Shown one piece after another: positions 8,348 to 16,639 of a DNA stretch of 35,108 bases. Location: the NCBI GenBank assembly GCA_024223715.1, contig JAAEOA010000355.1, positions 1 through 35,108 on the forward strand, written 5' to 3'. Numbering within the stretch: the stretch's first letter is position 1; every line of letters starts with the position of its first letter. Made by a program: the position numbers and the translations under genes. The DNA is from a bacterium. Lineage in GTDB: Bacteria; Krumholzibacteriota; Krumholzibacteriia; LZORAL124-64-63. The notes beneath the pieces are model-generated. The model saw only the letters and a program-made list of their open reading frames with translations. It ran no database searches and was not told the DNA's origin.

Positions 8348-9395
8348 TTTTCGCCCGCGCATGGTGCGCCGATTCACTCGTCCGGACAGTTTGCCATCTG
8401 CTCCCGGCCTTGTTTCGCGTTGGCTCGGGGGAATCACTGACCGAGTAATTCAGCGTCGGGTGCTGAACCGACCCTCTCCAACCGAAAAACCGTTGTTGGT
8501 TTCGGTGGGTAACCTTGCTCTTGGTGGTACTGGGAAGACACCCGTTGTGATTTCGCTGGCCCAAGGCCTGGCAGCCGAGGGTTTGCGGGGAGTTATTTTG
8601 ACCCGGGGTTATGGCTCTTCTCTGCCAGGGCCTCTTTTGGTTCAGGCTGATGATTTATTGGCTGGAGATGAAGCCCGAATGATGGCAGGCGTTCTGGCTG
8701 AATTATCCTGGCCCGTAGTGCAATCTAGAAATCGTCCTCTTGGGTTACGTTTTATTGAAGAAGAAAAAATTCAGGCAGATGTTATCCTTTTGGAAGATGC
8801 TCACCAAACCGAAGGTTTACCCCGGCATATTGATTTGCTCATTCTGGATTCCTGGCGAGTAAAAGAAAAAAAATCATGTGAGTTTCTTGAGCCGGCAACC
8901 GGTGACGTTTTTCCCCTGGGGCCTTGGCGTGAATCTTCCTCCGGGGCCCGTCGTGCGGCCGCTATTCTGGTAGAAGGAAGCGAGGCGACTCCCGCCCGGA
9001 GTACCCTGGGACAACCGGTTTTTACCTTTGAACGCTCGGTGGGTTTGCGCACCATTCAAGGCAGCCTGCCTGAGGGGGATACCAGGAAATGGGCTCTGGT
9101 CTCTGGTATTGCGAGGCCTGAGAGATTTGAAGTTTCGGCGAGGCAATGCCTGGGTGGTGAACCTGTCCTCTCGGTACGTTGCAGAGATCATGCTCGTTTT
9201 TCTCCGCGGTTAGTGCAGCGTATCCTTAGGGAAATGGAATCTTCCCAGGCCGAAGGCCTGATAACCACCGGCAAAGACTGGGTAAAACTGTCGGCTGTGT
9301 GGAATGATGAGCGACCCGTAATGGTTCTGGATCTGAATTTGATTTGGCGGGGAAAAGAAAATGCGCTCATCCATTGGTTGGCTGAGCGCATATAA
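8334..9395 (+). CDS. lpxK: Tetraacyldisaccharide 4'-kinase LpxK, divergent
   Basis: LpxK phosphorylates the lipid A disaccharide at the 4' position using ATP at the inner membrane. The Walker A loop GGTGKTP is at residues 64-70, preceded by the LpxK-typical SVGNLALGG. PLGPWRE, SGIARPERF, RDHARF and TTGKDWVKL all match family positions. The usual DDGFQH/DDGLQH motif is replaced by EDAHQT (residues 154-159), and the N-terminus lacks the obvious hydrophobic helix of most LpxK proteins. The GTG start at 8334 has GGGAGG five bases upstream and overlaps the previous gene by 14 bases. The 3' end carries an inverted repeat (9361-9391). Confidence 0.85.
   Translation: MKIVDFRPRMVRRFTRPDSLPSAPGLVSRWLGGITDRVIQRRVLNRPSPTEKPLLVSVGNLALGGTGKTPVVISLAQGLAAEGLRGVILTRGYGSSLPGPLLVQADDLLAGDEARMMAGVLAELSWPVVQSRNRPLGLRFIEEEKIQADVILLEDAHQTEGLPRHIDLLILDSWRVKEKKSCEFLEPATGDVFPLGPWRESSSGARRAAAILVEGSEATPARSTLGQPVFTFERSVGLRTIQGSLPEGDTRKWALVSGIARPERFEVSARQCLGGEPVLSVRCRDHARFSPRLVQRILREMESSQAEGLITTGKDWVKLSAVWNDERPVMVLDLNLIWRGKENALIHWLAERI
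9361..9391 (-). terminator. Inverted repeat in the lpxK 3' end, probable terminator for the minus-strand lipoprotein
   Basis: A perfect 9-bp inverted repeat (9361-9369 with 9383-9391, loop of 13) lies inside the last codons of lpxK. Read on the minus strand it is followed by TTTTCTTTTCC, as expected of an intrinsic terminator for the lipoprotein gene ending at 9415. On the plus strand the nearest T run is about 15 bases away, so termination of lpxK here is less certain. Confidence 0.4.
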
Positions 9396-9414
9396 ACAGT
9401 GGATTTTTCTAAAA

Positions 9415-10008
9415 TCAGTCTTCGCTGACAACCCCAAAGAAGGTGACCATAAAACCACCGGAAATGGTCACATTTTCGGAATTCCCGGTTTCATGACCGT
9501 GGAACCGCAATTCACAGGCGGCAGTGAAACTTTCGCCTGGATTGTTATACAACGAGACAAACCAGGGTTCTTCTTTCATAACCCGATCAGCAATCAAGAC
9601 ATTGACCATGCCGTGGTCATTGACCGGAATTCGGGCCTCAGTCATGGCATTGGTGACATTATAGTCAGTCAATTCATCGGGTGCATTGGGGCCGGGATGC
9701 CAAATTAAATCATAGTTGGTAATGTGGAACCAACTGGAGACATCGTCTTCCGGCAGGACGATGGTTGAGCTGTACGGCCGGGCGTAAAATGCTACCGGAA
9801 CCCAATCAATAGGAAGGGAATCGTCGGCTGGATCATCTGGATTGCTACCGAGATCAAGGTATCCTGAAATCAGGGGATATCCATTGTTGATATTCTCTAC
9901 TTCACAAACGAGGCGTTTCCACTCGTTACCGTCATGGTTGGAGCAGCTGGTTAACATGAGCATTACAGTTACCAGCGTCAGGGCTGAAATAAGGTTTCGG
10001 CGATTCAC
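9415..10008 (-). CDS. Hypothetical lipoprotein, 197 aa
   Basis: I do not recognise this family. The N-terminus is a clear lipoprotein signal: two Arg residues, a hydrophobic core and a lipobox LTSC with Cys22 as the lipidated residue. The next residues (SNHDG) lack an aspartate at +2, consistent with outer-membrane sorting by the E. coli rule, if it applies here. The mature part is acidic, rich in Trp and Pro, and alternates predicted beta strands, suggesting a beta-sandwich. It contains only one further Cys besides the lipidated and N-terminal region. It stands alone on the minus strand, convergent with lpxK (19-base gap) and divergent from nadB (158-base gap). A cell-surface or periplasmic role is inferred only from the signal. 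Confidence 0.75.
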   Translation of the reverse strand: MNRRNLISALTLVTVMLMLTSCSNHDGNEWKRLVCEVENINNGYPLISGYLDLGSNPDDPADDSLPIDWVPVAFYARPYSSTIVLPEDDVSSWFHITNYDLIWHPGPNAPDELTDYNVTNAMTEARIPVNDHGMVNVLIADRVMKEEPWFVSLYNNPGESFTAACELRFHGHETGNSENVTISGGFMVTFFGVVSED

Positions 10009-10166
10009 GATACAATCCTCCGGGTGGACAGATGTCCTGGATGAGGGTAATTTTCCACTGTCAGTTATATTTTCGCCGCTCTAGGTCCTGGACTTTAGGA
10101 ATATTTGATGATCTGGTGATACTTTTTGGTGGTAACTCCCTGAAAATGTTAATCCTGGAGGGAAAA

Positions 10167-11840
10167 ATGGCTCAAACGTTCAATGGTCACATCTTTACCA
10201 GTCGTTGTCTGGTTGTCGGTTCCGGGATTGCAGGTTTGCAGTTCGCTCTGCTGGCGGCAGAACAGGGAACCGTTCGTGTGGTTACTAAAAAAGAAAGTCG
10301 GGAAAGCAATACCAATTATGCCCAGGGAGGAATTGCGGCGGCTGTTTCCAGTCAGGATGATTTTTTTCACCATACAGATGATACTCTGACCGCCGGTGAT
10401 GGCCTTTGTAACCAGGAGGTGGTCGAAAGCATGGTGGCAGCAGGGCCGCGCCTTGTGGACCGATTATTGTCTTATGGGGTTCAGTTCAGCAAAGATTCTA
10501 CTGAATCGGATGATGAGTTTGCTCTGGGCAGAGAGGGGGGGCACTCCCGCCGCCGGGTTTTACATTGCAAGGACCTGACAGGCCGTGAAATAGAAGAACG
10601 GTTACTGGCTGCCTGCCTGGCCCATAAAAACATAACAGTGCATGAGAATCACATGGGGCTGGAGCTTCTTAAAGGACATCAGGTTGGTTTGCAGGCGTCG
10701 CACCCTGATCGAATTGTTGGTTGCCTGGTTCTTGATCGTACAACACACCACCGCAGGGCTTACCTGGCCGATGCGGTGGTTCTGGCAACTGGGGGATGCG
10801 GAAAAGTTTATAGCTATACCAGCAATCCGGACATTGCCACTGGTGACGGCCTGGCCATGGCCTTCCGAGCCGGAGCCGAGTTGCATAATCTGGAATTTGT
10901 TCAGTTTCACCCCACCTGTCTTTATCATCCCAAAGCGAAAAGCTTTTTGATCAGTGAGGCCGTCCGTGGGGAAGGGGCAGTGCTTATCAATGGGCGGGAT
11001 GAACGTTTTATGGCGAGGTACCATCCGTTGAAGGATTTGGCTCCAAGAGATGTTGTGGCCAGGAGCATTGATCGTGAACTAAAAACCAGTGGTGAACGCT
11101 GTGTGTATCTTGACCTTCGTCATTTGTCGCGTGAAAAAATTGAATCCCGTTTTCCCAATCTTGTAAAGCACTGTGCTCGTTTTGGTCTGGATATGGCGGG
11201 GCAGCCTGTTCCCGTGGTTCCTGCTGCCCACTACATGTGTGGTGGGGTGGCTGTTGACCAAATGGCCCGCACCAACCTGAAAGGGCTTTTTGCCATTGGT
11301 GAAACGGCCTGCACAGGAGTTCATGGAGCCAACCGGCTTGCCAGTAACAGCCTCCTTGAGGCTGTATTTTTTGCTGACCAGGCCGCCGGGGCCATGGTTG
11401 ATCTGGAACCGGTCATAACCTCGGCCAATAAAAAATGGGACGCTGATCTGTTAGGAAAGGACCCTCATTCACAGGGACCGGAAATAATGGTCCTGGAGCA
11501 TGATTGGGACTCAGTTCGCCGGATTATGTGGGACTATGTCGGAATTATTCGCGATCGGGAACGACTGGATATTGCTTTGGCCCGACTCCGGCAAATACGG
11601 GATACGGTGGAAGTCCTGTATCATGAAAATCTGGTCAACCCCGATGTGGTGGAGTTGCGAAATATTGGGTTACTGGCTGAACTAATAGTCATGTGTGCCA
11701 GGGATCGAAAAGAGAGCCGGGGTTTGCATTTTACGCCCGACTATCCGGCCAAGCTTGATCAACCTCTTGATACAAGCATTCAACGACACCGGGAACTTGC
11801 CGGAGAAATTGCTCATGAACCGGAAAAACATCATGAGTGA
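10167..11840 (+). CDS. nadB: L-aspartate oxidase NadB
   Basis: NadB is a flavoenzyme oxidising L-aspartate to iminoaspartate, the first step of de novo NAD synthesis. The FAD-binding GSGIAG is at residues 18-23, followed by NYAQGGIAA, the GREGGHSRRR active-site segment, FHPTCL, PRDVVARSID and the C-terminal FAD motif GANRLASNSLLEA. The ATG at 10167 is chosen over upstream in-frame starts because CTGGAGGG lies just before it and it places the Rossmann fold normally. The product is 557 residues. nadA and nadC are absent from the window. The 3' end overlaps the start of the methyltransferase gene, so the genes from here to bshA may form one transcript. Confidence 0.96.
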   Translation: MAQTFNGHIFTSRCLVVGSGIAGLQFALLAAEQGTVRVVTKKESRESNTNYAQGGIAAAVSSQDDFFHHTDDTLTAGDGLCNQEVVESMVAAGPRLVDRLLSYGVQFSKDSTESDDEFALGREGGHSRRRVLHCKDLTGREIEERLLAACLAHKNITVHENHMGLELLKGHQVGLQASHPDRIVGCLVLDRTTHHRRAYLADAVVLATGGCGKVYSYTSNPDIATGDGLAMAFRAGAELHNLEFVQFHPTCLYHPKAKSFLISEAVRGEGAVLINGRDERFMARYHPLKDLAPRDVVARSIDRELKTSGERCVYLDLRHLSREKIESRFPNLVKHCARFGLDMAGQPVPVVPAAHYMCGGVAVDQMARTNLKGLFAIGETACTGVHGANRLASNSLLEAVFFADQAAGAMVDLEPVITSANKKWDADLLGKDPHSQGPEIMVLEHDWDSVRRIMWDYVGIIRDRERLDIALARLRQIRDTVEVLYHENLVNPDVVELRNIGLLAELIVMCARDRKESRGLHFTPDYPAKLDQPLDTSIQRHRELAGEIAHEPEKHHE

Positions 11841-12594
11841 TTCTTGGTTTGAAGTGGCTTTTGGGGCTCATTATCCGGTAATATACGCTCACCGCGATGA
11901 AGCGGAAGCCCGTGCTTGTTTTGAGTTGCTGCCCAAGCTTGCATCGCTGGGAAATGGTCAGAAACCCGTACTGGACCTTGGCTGTGGCGATGGCCGTCAT
12001 TTGCAGGCGTTGGCCCAGAACGAAATTCCCGCAGTGGGGCTGGATCTATCTGCATCACTTCTTGAAAAGGCTGCCCAGAGACAAGCCTGCCCGCCGTTGG
12101 TTCGTTCTGATATGAGGTGGTTGCCTTTTGCTTCCCGCAGTTTTTCCTCAGTTTTGTCTCTGTTTACCGCTTTTGGGTATTTTGGTGCGTTAGCGGACAA
12201 CGGCCCCGTTGTGGCTGAAATTGCCAGAGTGCTGGCACCGGGAGGCCATTGGTTTTTTGATTATTTTAATTGCGACCGGGTAAGGTCGGAACTGGGCAGT
12301 GGCGAAGATTTTGTCAGGGAAAGGAAAATCGATGGTTTGCGAGTAACCGAAACCCGTCGTTTTTTTCCTGATGAAAGCGTGGTACGAAAAAGAGTTGAAC
12401 TGCAGGGTCGGAGCCATCTCTTTGATTTGCCTGAAAAGGGACTGGAGTATACCGAAAAAGTTGCTGTGTTCTCTTTGGAACAAATGGATGAAATAGCCCA
12501 GGCCCACGGCTTGAAACGGGTGGCTTCGGCAGGTAGCTATTTCGGTGATGAACTGGGAAATGGAGACCGTTGGCTGCTGGTGTATTGCCGATGA
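11833..12594 (+). CDS. Class I SAM-dependent methyltransferase
   Basis: This 253-residue soluble protein has the class I methyltransferase fold. Motif I LDLGCGDGRH is at residues 47-56, an acidic residue ends the next strand (VGLDLS), and RSDMRWLPF and a DYFN segment follow. The substrate cannot be read from sequence. Its position is suggestive: it overlaps nadB and lies 18 bases before bshC, the first of three bacillithiol genes. Green sulfur bacteria methylate bacillithiol using a SAM enzyme called NmbA, so a related role is a reasonable guess but unproven. An alternative ATG at 11815, with GGAG nine bases upstream, would add six residues. Confidence 0.85.
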   Translation: MSDSWFEVAFGAHYPVIYAHRDEAEARACFELLPKLASLGNGQKPVLDLGCGDGRHLQALAQNEIPAVGLDLSASLLEKAAQRQACPPLVRSDMRWLPFASRSFSSVLSLFTAFGYFGALADNGPVVAEIARVLAPGGHWFFDYFNCDRVRSELGSGEDFVRERKIDGLRVTETRRFFPDESVVRKRVELQGRSHLFDLPEKGLEYTEKVAVFSLEQMDEIAQAHGLKRVASAGSYFGDELGNGDRWLLVYCR

Positions 12595-12612
12595 TGGGAA
12601 AGAGAAAGCAAC

Positions 12613-14241
12613 ATGAATGAATCGGTCTTTCGAGTGGACAGAGGGCTTTGTCTCAAAGACTTGAATAAGCAGAATAAATTGTGGCGATTTTGGGTTGAAT
12701 CCGATTCTTCACAAAATCAGAAATTGAGTCCGGCGTTGCAGGCTTCCTCATGCATCCGCGAATTGGTGCATGATAATTGCGGGAAACATTCCCCAAATAT
12801 CCCTTCCTCCTTTCCAAAATCTTTTGCAAAAGAATTGTTGGCTGATCTGGATCTTTTTGAAGAGACTTCAATCGATGTTGCTTCCGTCAGAAAGAACATT
12901 AGGCATTTGGCTGAAGGTTCTGCCGATGCAGTAGTTACGGGCCAACAGCCTGGCCTTGGTGGTGGGCCTTTGTATGTGCTTTATAAAATTGCCACCACTA
13001 TTGAACTGGCCTTGATTCGTTCGGAAAATGGACGGCCCTCGGTTCCTGTTTTCTGGCTTGGAGATGATGACGATGACCTGACCGAGGCCTTGGATCCTGA
13101 ACTGATTAATCCTATTACTCATTCAATGGTTTCCCAAAAACCGGAAACCGCAAAAAGAAATATCCGCTCAGATATGATTGGTACTTTTCGTGCCACGGAA
13201 CTGGAAAAACCTGTCTTGGATTTGTTGGATGAGTTTGTTACCCGGGAATGTTCAACGGATAAGTTGGGGCAGGATATTCAGAAGCTTTATCTGAAGGCGG
13301 AGAAACAAGGCATCAGCTTTTCAGCTTTAAATGAAAACCTGATTCGCCGATTTTTTCCCGACTCCGGTTTGGTTATTCTGCGGGGAAATGACCCCCGTTT
13401 GCATCAGAGCTGTGAAAATTTTTATAAGAAAGTTATCCCTGTTTTGCCTCAAGTGGTTCAGGGAGTGGAAGCAGAATCTTCAGTGATGGAGGGTGAGTGG
13501 GGCGTTGTGCCCCTGAGTCCTAACAGTCTTAAGCGCCCTCTTTATGAAGTGAAAAATAACCAGCGGGTTCCCTTGATTGATTTCGATTCCCTGCCTGATG
13601 TATCTGCTTTGCGCTGCGGAGTTTTGTTGCGGTCCTTATTGCAGGATTTTTTTCTGACCCCGGCAGCAGTAGTGGTGGGACCAGGAGAATTATCCTACCT
13701 TTCTCAACTGCGACCCGCCTACGAATTCCTTGGCATCAAAAGGGCACCGCTAATTCCTCGTTTGTTCTCCTCGGTGATTCCTTTGGATTTTGATGAATTA
13801 ATTCCTGAGGAAATTGATCGCAGTACTATCGAAGACAGAACCCGGAAAATCACCTCTGTGGGCCAAAAGAAATTAATCGAAATTCTGGAGAAAGAATTTT
13901 CTGTTTCCGGAAAAAGAGCAGCCGAGTTGGCAGAGAAACGAACCCGGCGCTGGACCAAGGGTCTGAACTCTCTGTTGGAAAATGAAGCGAAGAATTTTGT
14001 GCAACGGAAAACTCAATTCTGGCCTGGGTGGGTTTTGCCCGGGGGAAAACGACAAGAAAGAACATTGGCTTGGGTTCCGTGCGTTTTGGCCTGGGGCGAG
14101 AACTTTTGTCACAGTCTTCAACAAGCTGCCCGCCTGCATCTTGAAGGAGGTCTTAAAGGGCAGTGGAGTGAAATTCTGATTCGAATAGATTCTGATTTTG
14201 AAAACGATCTGGACCATGGAAAGGCAAAGCAGCATGACTGA
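12613..14241 (+). CDS. bshC: Bacillithiol biosynthesis cysteine-adding enzyme BshC
   Basis: BshC attaches cysteine to glucosaminyl-malate, the last step in making bacillithiol, a low-molecular-weight thiol that replaces glutathione. The family signature appears as VVTGQQPGLGGGPLY (from residue 107), followed by FWLGDDDDDLTE where the family has WxASEDHDxxE-like sequence. The core Rossmann-like domain continues to about residue 400, then a long helical, coiled-coil-like stretch (about 395-460) precedes a C-terminal domain. The 542-residue length is typical. It overlaps bshB1 by eight bases and is part of a bshC-bshB1-bshA cluster, which makes the assignment firm. Confidence 0.95.
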   Translation: MNESVFRVDRGLCLKDLNKQNKLWRFWVESDSSQNQKLSPALQASSCIRELVHDNCGKHSPNIPSSFPKSFAKELLADLDLFEETSIDVASVRKNIRHLAEGSADAVVTGQQPGLGGGPLYVLYKIATTIELALIRSENGRPSVPVFWLGDDDDDLTEALDPELINPITHSMVSQKPETAKRNIRSDMIGTFRATELEKPVLDLLDEFVTRECSTDKLGQDIQKLYLKAEKQGISFSALNENLIRRFFPDSGLVILRGNDPRLHQSCENFYKKVIPVLPQVVQGVEAESSVMEGEWGVVPLSPNSLKRPLYEVKNNQRVPLIDFDSLPDVSALRCGVLLRSLLQDFFLTPAAVVVGPGELSYLSQLRPAYEFLGIKRAPLIPRLFSSVIPLDFDELIPEEIDRSTIEDRTRKITSVGQKKLIEILEKEFSVSGKRAAELAEKRTRRWTKGLNSLLENEAKNFVQRKTQFWPGWVLPGGKRQERTLAWVPCVLAWGENFCHSLQQAARLHLEGGLKGQWSEILIRIDSDFENDLDHGKAKQHD

Positions 14242-15004
14242 TCAGAAACCGGGTTGTGATTTGTTAGTGATTTCACCTCATACCGATGATGCAGAAATTG
14301 GCATGGGGGGGACCTTGGCTTCCCTGGCAGCCAAGGGTCGCAAAATTTGGCTGGTAGATCTTACTGCCGGTGAACTGGGAACCAACGCTTCGGTGGACGA
14401 ACGCTGGCTGGAGGCCAAAGCTGCTACCCAGGTCCTTGGTGTGCAGGGGCGCATACAACTCTCATTGCCGGATGGCTTTTTAGACCCATGCGAACGAGAT
14501 CAGATTGATGCGGTGATTTGGGCATTGCGCACTTTTCGACCCAGGTGGGTCGTTTCCGCCCCTGACCCTGTGCGGCATCCGGACCACATAGCAACAAAAG
14601 AGTTGGTAGTGAAGGCGGCATTTTTAGCTCGTCTTGGTGAACTGCAAACAGTGGCTCAACCATTTCGCTCGGTATTGGGGAACAAGGTGCCTGGTGATGC
14701 GGCCAAATTATGGATCACTCCAACGGTTCTTTCGGTCTGCCCGACAAATGGCACCCCATCGATGATTTTCAACATTGACGGTTTCTGGGAAATAAAAGAA
14801 AAAGCCCTTCACTGTTTTTCCAGCCAATTTATTCGAGCAGAAAACAGACGGGCAACCATGATTAATGATGGCCATTTTCTGGATAGAATTTCTGACCGGG
14901 CCAAACACTGGGGACGTATTGCCAACTGTGGCTATGGTGAAGCTTTTTGCACCCTGGCGGTTCCTGTTTTTAACGATTTCCCGGATCAGGAGTGGCGCTC
15001 ATGA
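14234..15004 (+). CDS. bshB1: Bacillithiol biosynthesis deacetylase BshB1
   Basis: BshB1 is a PIG-L-family zinc amidase that deacetylates N-acetylglucosaminyl-malate to glucosaminyl-malate. The zinc-binding motif is SPHTDDAEIG (His16, Asp18, Asp19), where most relatives have PHPDD. A second ligand motif HPDH is at residues 115-118. GELGTN and the DERWLEAKAA helix also match the BshB1 subgroup rather than mycothiol MshB. The ATG at 14234 overlaps the end of bshC; in-frame ATGs at 14198 and 14216 lie deeper in bshC and are less likely. The product is 256 residues. The four-base ATGA overlap with bshA implies coupled translation. Confidence 0.94.
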   Translation: MTDQKPGCDLLVISPHTDDAEIGMGGTLASLAAKGRKIWLVDLTAGELGTNASVDERWLEAKAATQVLGVQGRIQLSLPDGFLDPCERDQIDAVIWALRTFRPRWVVSAPDPVRHPDHIATKELVVKAAFLARLGELQTVAQPFRSVLGNKVPGDAAKLWITPTVLSVCPTNGTPSMIFNIDGFWEIKEKALHCFSSQFIRAENRRATMINDGHFLDRISDRAKHWGRIANCGYGEAFCTLAVPVFNDFPDQEWRS

Positions 15005-16125
15005 GGATGCCTCGCATTGGCATAACCTGCTATCCGGATCAGGGCGGCAGTGGGGTAGTGGCTACTGAACTGGGGTTGCATTTGGCTCGTCATGGGTGTG
15101 AAGTTCACTTCATTACCAGCAGTTTGCCTTTCCGCCTGCGAGCTTACGGAGATAATATTTTTTTCCACAAAGTCGAAATGCCGGAATATCCGGTTTTTAA
15201 AAATTCTCCGTATACTTTAAGTCTGGCCACAGCCATGCAGGATGTGGCGCTGAAGTGCAAGCTGGATATTCTGCATGTTCACTACGCAATTCCCCATGCG
15301 GCAGCGGCTTTCCTGGCCCGGGAAATGATGAAGCCCCGCGATTTGAAAATCATTACCACCCTGCATGGAACCGACATTACTCTGGTTGGTAAAGAACCTT
15401 CATTTTTCCCCATGACCCAATTCCTGATCAAGGCCAGTGATGCAGTTACTGCTGTGTCCAATTTTCTGAAAAGTGAAACCGAACGCGTGTTTGGAGTGGG
15501 CGAAAATATCAAAGTTATTCCAAATTTTGTTGACCCACGAATTTTTAAACCCGCCGTCGACAAAGAGCTGAAAGAATCTCTTGCTCCTGATCAGGAAAAA
15601 ATCATCCTTCATGCGAGCAATTTCCGAGAAGTAAAGAATCTGCCTGCGGTCATCAATGTTTTCGAAAAAGTATGCCAAACCCACAAAGCCCGACTGGTTC
15701 TGGTGGGCGATGGTCCGGAGGCCAAAGCTGTTCAAGCCAGGGTGCAGGAGATTGGTCTCAGACCTCTGGTTTCGTTTTTGGGACAGGTGGATCAACTGGA
15801 AAAAGTCTTACCTGTGGCAGATTTTCTATTATTGCCATCCCTGCACGAAAGTTTTGGCCTGGTTGCCCTGGAGGCTATGGCCTGTTCTGTTGTGCCAGTG
15901 ATTACCAATGTTGGGGGCGCATCAGAGTTTATAAATGATGGCTTGAATGGCTTTTTACGGGCTCCTGACGATGTGCAGGGTATGGCGCAAGTCATTACTC
16001 GTCTTATTGATGACGAAAATGGTCGGCAAATGATTGCCGAAGAAGCCCGTCGGGATGCTGTCATGGATTTTGGTGCATCCTGTGTAATGCGTCAATATCT
16101 TGAGCTTTATGAGACGATTATTTGA
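15001..16125 (+). CDS. bshA: N-acetyl-alpha-D-glucosaminyl L-malate synthase BshA
   Basis: BshA is a family-4 retaining glycosyltransferase that joins UDP-GlcNAc to L-malate, the first step in bacillithiol synthesis. The N-terminus reads IGITCYPDQGGSGVVATELG, the BshA form of the GT-B opening. HVHYAIPHA and TLHGTDITLVG are characteristic of BshA. The C-terminal domain holds HESFGLVALEAMAC, the EX7E motif of GT4 enzymes with Glu283 and Glu291. The ATG at 15001 overlaps the bshB1 stop and has AGGAG eight bases before it; an in-frame ATG at 14992 lies inside bshB1. The length of 374 residues is standard. Confidence 0.95.
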   Translation: MRMPRIGITCYPDQGGSGVVATELGLHLARHGCEVHFITSSLPFRLRAYGDNIFFHKVEMPEYPVFKNSPYTLSLATAMQDVALKCKLDILHVHYAIPHAAAAFLAREMMKPRDLKIITTLHGTDITLVGKEPSFFPMTQFLIKASDAVTAVSNFLKSETERVFGVGENIKVIPNFVDPRIFKPAVDKELKESLAPDQEKIILHASNFREVKNLPAVINVFEKVCQTHKARLVLVGDGPEAKAVQARVQEIGLRPLVSFLGQVDQLEKVLPVADFLLLPSLHESFGLVALEAMACSVVPVITNVGGASEFINDGLNGFLRAPDDVQGMAQVITRLIDDENGRQMIAEEARRDAVMDFGASCVMRQYLELYETII

Positions 16126-16134
16126 GACCATTGG

Positions 16135-16162
16135 TTGACAGTTTCTGCAAAGGGTTTAAGAT
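16135..16162 (+). promoter_or_regulatory. Candidate sigma-70-type promoter before the Minf_1886-family gene
   Basis: A perfect TTGACA at 16135-16140 is spaced 16 bases from TAAGAT at 16157-16162. It lies nine bases after the bshA stop and about 40 bases before the next start codon, suggesting that the Minf_1886-family gene, and perhaps tol-pal, begins a new transcript. Confidence 0.5.
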
Positions 16163-16200
16163 GGGTATCAACCTTTGAGACCACACCCCTGGAGGGGCCC

Positions 16201-16578
16201 ATGAACAAGGCCGCAAACCTTAGACGCACCATCGACAAACTGGCTGAAAAGCGCGGGGTCTTCCGTGCCGATGCCTATTTGTTTGCCTTGGAGGCCATTG
16301 AGCAGGCAATGCAATCCCAATCCACTCCTGCCCATATTTCCGGTGAATACCTTTTGGACTGGATCGTTTTGCTTGGCAAGGAACGTTATGGTCCCATGGC
16401 ACCGGATGTGTTTCGGTCCTGGGGCGTACACAATACACTGGATTTTGGGCGCATTGTCTTTCACCTTGTGGAAGCAAGATTGTTGCGTAAACGCGAAGAA
16501 GACAATCTGACCGATTTCCTGGACAAGTTTGATTTTGAGGAAGCGTTCTCCCTGAAAGTATTTAAAGGGCAGGCGTAA
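16201..16578 (+). CDS. Minf_1886-family conserved small protein
   Basis: This 125-residue cytoplasmic protein matches a family of unknown function found in Planctomycetes, Verrucomicrobia, Acidobacteria and related groups. The recognisable core is RADAYLFALEAIE, the HISGEYLLD segment, ERYGPMAPDVFRSWGV, DFGRIVFHLVEARLL and a DFDFEEAF-like ending. It is largely alpha-helical with no membrane segment. The ATG at 16201 has GGAGG shortly before it; an upstream in-frame start at 16135 falls in the promoter and is rejected. It sits between the bacillithiol genes and tolQ. No function can be assigned. Confidence 0.85.
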   Translation: MNKAANLRRTIDKLAEKRGVFRADAYLFALEAIEQAMQSQSTPAHISGEYLLDWIVLLGKERYGPMAPDVFRSWGVHNTLDFGRIVFHLVEARLLRKREEDNLTDFLDKFDFEEAFSLKVFKGQA

Positions 16579-16639
16579 ATTTCTCAATTCAGGCAGTGGC
16601 GGGGAACTTCTTTCTCAGCCCTGTGTAAATAGTTATCCA

